Below, piece by piece: positions 61,158 through 64,000 of a DNA stretch of 64,000 nucleotides. The position numbers were made by a program, and so were the translations under genes. This DNA comes from Saprospiraceae bacterium (lineage in GTDB: Bacteria; Bacteroidota; Bacteroidia; Chitinophagales; Saprospiraceae), in the NCBI GenBank assembly GCA_019187225.1, contig JABAQQ010000012.1, positions 1 through 64,000 of the forward strand, given 5' to 3'. The notes beneath the pieces are model-generated. The model saw nothing but the letters and a program-made list of their open reading frames with translations. It had not been told where the DNA came from and did not search any database. Each line of letters starts with the position of its first letter. The first letter of the stretch is position 1.

Positions 61158-62825
61158 TTATCGCGCATATGCCACCGCCCGCTTCTCCCGGATCACCGTC
61201 ACGCGGATCTGCCCCGGATACTGCATTTCGTCCTGTATCTTTTGCGAGATCATGAACGACAGGTCGTCGGCGTATTGGTCGGTCACTTTGTCGGCTTCGA
61301 CGATGACGCGCAGCTCGCGGCCGGCCTGCATGGCGAAGGCTTTGGCGACGCCATCGTAGCTCATGGCGAGGTCTTCGAGTTCGCCGATGCGCTTGAGGTA
61401 GTTTTCGAGTATCTCGCGGCGGGCGCCGGGGCGGGCGCCGGAGATAGCGTCACAAGCCTGGATGATGGGCGAGATGATGTTGTTCATCTCGATCTCGTCG
61501 TGGTGCGCGCCCACAGCGTTGATGATGACGGGGTGTTCGCCGTATTGCTCGCACATTTTCATGCCGACGAGCGCGTGCGAGAGTTCGGTTTCTTCTTCCG
61601 CCACTTTACCGATATCGTGGAGCAGGCCGGCGCGTTTGGCCATTTTGATCTGCTTCGGGTTGAGGCCGAGTTCGGCGGCCATGATGGAGCAGAGTTCGGC
61701 GGTCTCGATGCTGTGTTTCAGGAGGTTCTGGCCGTAGGAAGAGCGGAAACGCATGCGGCCCACCATACGCGTGAGGGCGGGGTTGAGGCCGTGAATGCCG
61801 AGTTCGATGACGGTGCGTTCACCGATCTCGATGATCTGCTCTTCGAGTTGTTTGCGGACTTTGGCCACCACTTCCTCGATGCGCTGCGGGTGGATGCGGC
61901 CGTCGGCCACGAGGCGCTGGAGTGAGAGGCGCGCTACTTCGCGGCGGATGGGGTCGAAAGAAGAGATGACGATGGCTTCGGGCGTGTCGTCCACGATGAC
62001 TTCGACGCCGGTGGCCGATTCGAGGGCGCGGATGTTGCGGCCTTCGCGTCCGATGATCTGGCCTTTCATCTCGTCGTTTTCGAGGTTGAAAACGGAGACC
62101 GTATTTTCGATGGTAAATTCGGCGGCCATGCGCTGGATCGTCTGGATGACGATCTTTTTCGCCTCTTTCGAGGCGTTGAGTTTAGCCTGGCTTACAGCGT
62201 CTTTCACGATGGCCATCACCTCGGTTTCGCTTTTGGCGCGCACGGCTTCGAGTAATTGGTCTTTGGCGTCCTGCTGGCTGAGTTTGGCGATGTTTTCCAA
62301 CGCCTTGATGCGCTCTTCGTTGGCGGCGTCCAGTTCTTCCTTTTTCTTGGCAACGATCTTCAACTGCTTATCGAGATTATCACGCAGGGTACTGAGTTCG
62401 AGTTCGCGGTTGTCGAGTTCGCTTTTACGGGCCTCCACTTCATCTACCCTGGCCTGAAACAAATCCTGTTCGACTTTCAAATCCTTTTGCTGGGACAAAA
62501 CCTCCATTTCCAGCTCCTTCATTTTCAATTGGTGTTGTGTCTTCTCTGCCTCTAAATCCTGTCGCATCTGGGCGTACCGCTCTTTGGCTTCCTGGATCTT
62601 TTGTTGTTTGATGCGCTCGTTTTCCGCTTCCGCTTTGCCTACGATCTTTTCTGCTTTAACCGCCGCTTCGTCTTCGATGCGTTTTGCGGTAAGGCGGGCT
62701 TCCTGAATAGCGAGGTCAGCCTGGCGGTTGCTTTCTTCCACGCGCTTCTTGTTGTTTTGGGAAGCGAAGAAATAAGCGATAACGCCACCTATGACCAACC
62801 CTATGAGTCCTATTGCTATTTCCAT
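61158..62825 (-). CDS. rny: Ribonuclease Y
   Basis: 555 residues, slightly longer than the usual 520. N-terminal membrane segment ([19 protein letters not shown]), long coiled coil (about 25-200), KH domain ([27 protein letters not shown]), then HD domain ([18 protein letters not shown]). The end [10 protein letters not shown] is typical. It is an endoribonuclease that starts mRNA decay at the membrane. Same strand as zapA and pheT, in the order common to Bacteroidota. Confidence 0.95.
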   Translation of the reverse strand: MEIAIGLIGLVIGGVIAYFFASQNNKKRVEESNRQADLAIQEARLTAKRIEDEAAVKAEKIVGKAEAENERIKQQKIQEAKERYAQMRQDLEAEKTQHQLKMKELEMEVLSQQKDLKVEQDLFQARVDEVEARKSELDNRELELSTLRDNLDKQLKIVAKKKEELDAANEERIKALENIAKLSQQDAKDQLLEAVRAKSETEVMAIVKDAVSQAKLNASKEAKKIVIQTIQRMAAEFTIENTVSVFNLENDEMKGQIIGREGRNIRALESATGVEVIVDDTPEAIVISSFDPIRREVARLSLQRLVADGRIHPQRIEEVVAKVRKQLEEQIIEIGERTVIELGIHGLNPALTRMVGRMRFRSSYGQNLLKHSIETAELCSIMAAELGLNPKQIKMAKRAGLLHDIGKVAEEETELSHALVGMKMCEQYGEHPVIINAVGAHHDEIEMNNIISPIIQACDAISGARPGARREILENYLKRIGELEDLAMSYDGVAKAFAMQAGRELRVIVEADKVTDQYADDLSFMISQKIQDEMQYPGQIRVTVIREKRAVAYAR

Positions 62826-62904
62826 ATTGTGTTGTCAATTAAGTGGTTAATGTTGTGTGCGTGACCCCGCTGGAGCGGGGAGTATTTTTCGTTTTGAAAT
62901 GCGC

Positions 62905-63040
62905 GTAGAAGCTGTCTCATAAGTCGGTGATTTGTTTAATTGTGGATTTGGTTATTGCATTACACCCTTATAACCAAGAGTGTCTTCAAATAAACAAATC
63001 CACAATTAAACAAATCACCGACTTATGAGACGGCCTCTAC
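62905..63040. repeat. 136-bp MITE-like element with 46-bp inverted ends
   Basis: Ends 62905-62950 and 62995-63040 are reverse complements in 44 of 46 positions, around 44 bp of unrelated sequence. The end sequence contains GTCTCATAAGTCGG, similar in style to the ends of some IS elements (family-level memory only). No convincing target-site duplication. It lies between zapA and rny. Confidence 0.85.
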
Positions 63041-63069
63041 TGCGATGGCGACAACAAAAAAGGAAAAAT

Positions 63070-63348
63070 TCACACCGTTTCCAACCGCTTGTCGGCGGAT
63101 TTCGATGCGGCGAGGCGGGTAAAGGCGCGATGCAATTCGACGGCGTAAGTGAGCAGCGCCATAGCGAGGCAGTCCTGGTTATCTTTTGATGGCTGGGCGG
63201 TTTTGAAAGCCGCCGTTTTATCGTTGATTTCCTTTGCCAGCCGGTGTACGAGCGCCTCGTCTGCCGCATTGATCTTGAGCAAATAGGGTCGTCCGGCTAT
63301 CAGGACGGTAACTGGTATGGAATGATATGCTTGCTGCTCGGTTGCCAT
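63070..63348 (-). CDS. zapA: Cell division protein ZapA
   Basis: 92 residues. ZapA binds FtsZ and bundles its filaments at the division ring. N-terminal beta domain (IPVTVLIAGRPYLLKINAADE), then a helix of the coiled-coil type (LAMALLTYAVELHRAFTRL). The place between pheT and rny is the usual one in this phylum. Confidence 0.9.
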   Translation of the reverse strand: MATEQQAYHSIPVTVLIAGRPYLLKINAADEALVHRLAKEINDKTAAFKTAQPSKDNQDCLAMALLTYAVELHRAFTRLAASKSADKRLETV

Positions 63349-63469
63349 GTCGGATTAAGTTGAATGTGTTAAATCTGGAAAAAAGCCAATGTGCCATAAA
63401 CGATGCCACATTCAGCGTGTTATCAGGTTATCACATTCTTTTCAAAAACCGCGCCTTTTTACCCAAAAT

Positions 63470-63530
63470 GGTTGATAAAAGTTGATAAGAGTTTATGAAG
63501 TTGATAGAGATTTATCCACTTTTATCAACC
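63470..63530. repeat. GGTTGATAA tandem-unit hairpin
   Basis: Units GGTTGATAAAAGTTGATAAG and their complement (ACTTTTATCAACC), related to the hairpin before sucA. It lies in the 203-bp gap between pheT and zapA. Confidence 0.75.
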
Positions 63531-63551
63531 TTGTAACCTTTTACCCCCCCT

Positions 63552-64000
63552 TTACCCCTTCCTTATCGTCGCTTTCAAATTATTTTCAAATGCCTGCTGC
63601 AGTTGCTGCATGAGGCTGTCAATTTCTTTTTCTTGTAAGGTTTTTTCCGGGTCTTCAAAAATAAAACTCACGGCACAGGACTTTTTTCCGGCGCCGAGTT
63701 TTTGTTCGTCTTCGAATACGTCGAACAAATTAACCGACGATAACAACTTTTTGGCTGTTTTGTTAGCCAACTGCCGGATGTCGGCGAAGGTCACGCTCCG
63801 GTCGAGCACCAGCGCCAGGTCGCGCCGCACGGTGGGGAAGCGATTGAGTTCGGCGAATTGTATCTTATTGTTTGCCACTGCTTTCAGCACATTATCAAAG
63901 TTGATATCGGCAAAAAATACGGCGTTTTTAACGTCCATTTTTTTCAGAACCGCAGACTGCACGGCGCCAAAGGTCACTATTTCCTGCGGACCACGGTGGT
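63552..64000 (-). CDS. pheT: Phenylalanine--tRNA ligase beta subunit, C-terminal end (5' truncated)
   Basis: The frame enters from the right edge and reads GPQEIVTFGAVQSAVLKKMDV, the typical stretch before the anticodon-binding FDX-ACB domain (ELNRFPTVRRDLALVLDRSVTFADI ... FEDPEKTLQEKEIDSLM). About 149 residues are visible, ending at 63552. A start near 63977 would only be internal. Confidence 0.93.
   Translation of the reverse strand, partial: HRGPQEIVTFGAVQSAVLKKMDVKNAVFFADINFDNVLKAVANNKIQFAELNRFPTVRRDLALVLDRSVTFADIRQLANKTAKKLLSSVNLFDVFEDEQKLGAGKKSCAVSFIFEDPEKTLQEKEIDSLMQQLQQAFENNLKATIRKG

Noticed and set aside
61158-62825. Several long open frames opposite rny (for example 61098-61925)
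   Set aside because: Antisense shadows of rny coiled-coil and HD regions.
1-64000. tRNA, rRNA, transposase, integrase or prophage genes
   Set aside because: I looked in the spacers for T-loop sequences and among the proteins for recombinase motifs, and saw none. A tRNAscan or HMM search would settle it.

Overview
The window looks like chromosome of a Bacteroidota bacterium, most likely of the Saprospiria (the rank is inference). The signs are: several promoters with the Bacteroidota -7 box TAnnTTTG; secreted proteins ending in a type IX secretion (T9SS) sorting domain; GLPGLI and GSCFA family proteins; kynurenine 3-monooxygenase; a mitochondrial-type citrate synthase; and the order pheT-zapA-rny. 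Base composition is moderately GC-rich and even. I see no transposase, integrase, phage structural operon, rRNA, tRNA or CRISPR array.

Layout. 1-10 kb is accessory: a T9SS-exported protein overlapping a TPR-CHAT protease-like gene, a small lipoprotein, a three-gene DUF2589 cassette of unknown function, and a YCF48-like T9SS protein split by a frameshift in a C run. 10-19 kb is metabolic: homoserine dehydrogenase and a cystathionine gamma-synthase-type enzyme behind a SAM-I riboswitch, dinD, sucA, rpsT, a PaaE-type reductase, an EVE protein and a membrane protein. 19.7-20.6 kb is a long gene-poor stretch holding a candidate small RNA and two palindromic repeats. 20.6-30 kb holds an EAD11-type conflict-system protein, a potassium channel, a GH130 enzyme with a sugar permease, kmo, and a MoxR/DUF4350 pair. 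30-47 kb holds a PKD-cyclophilin lipoprotein, a TPR protein, a rhomboid protease, citrate synthase, a VWA-type membrane protein, Uma2, a YtcJ-like amidohydrolase, a flavin monooxygenase with a divergent AraC regulator, a GSCFA protein, a YbjN-like protein, a trypsin-zinc ribbon protein and an OmpH-like protein. 47-64 kb holds GNAT, metalloprotease, EamA, hemolysin/CorC, FabH, aldo-keto reductase, histidine kinase, GLPGLI, murQ and murF (convergent), a pentapeptide/TIR-like protein, two small genes, rny, zapA and the 3' end of pheT.

The most unusual feature is not a gene but a class of hairpin-forming repeats in more than twenty spacers. Many are built from 6-10 bp units repeated in tandem and then closed by their complement; others are perfect 32-40 bp hairpins. 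They sit at gene ends, across convergent junctions, or run into coding sequence, where they form the last residues of kmo and of the cystathionine gamma-synthase gene. One 108-bp palindromic element is found both between genes (4778-4885) and, at the same length and in the same open frame, inside the GSCFA gene (43204-43311). This resembles the protein-coding palindromic elements of Rickettsia.

Separate candidates for new biology are the DUF2589 cassette, the candidate small RNA, and a scattered set of conflict/cell-death-type proteins (CHAT, EAD11, pentapeptide-TIR-like).
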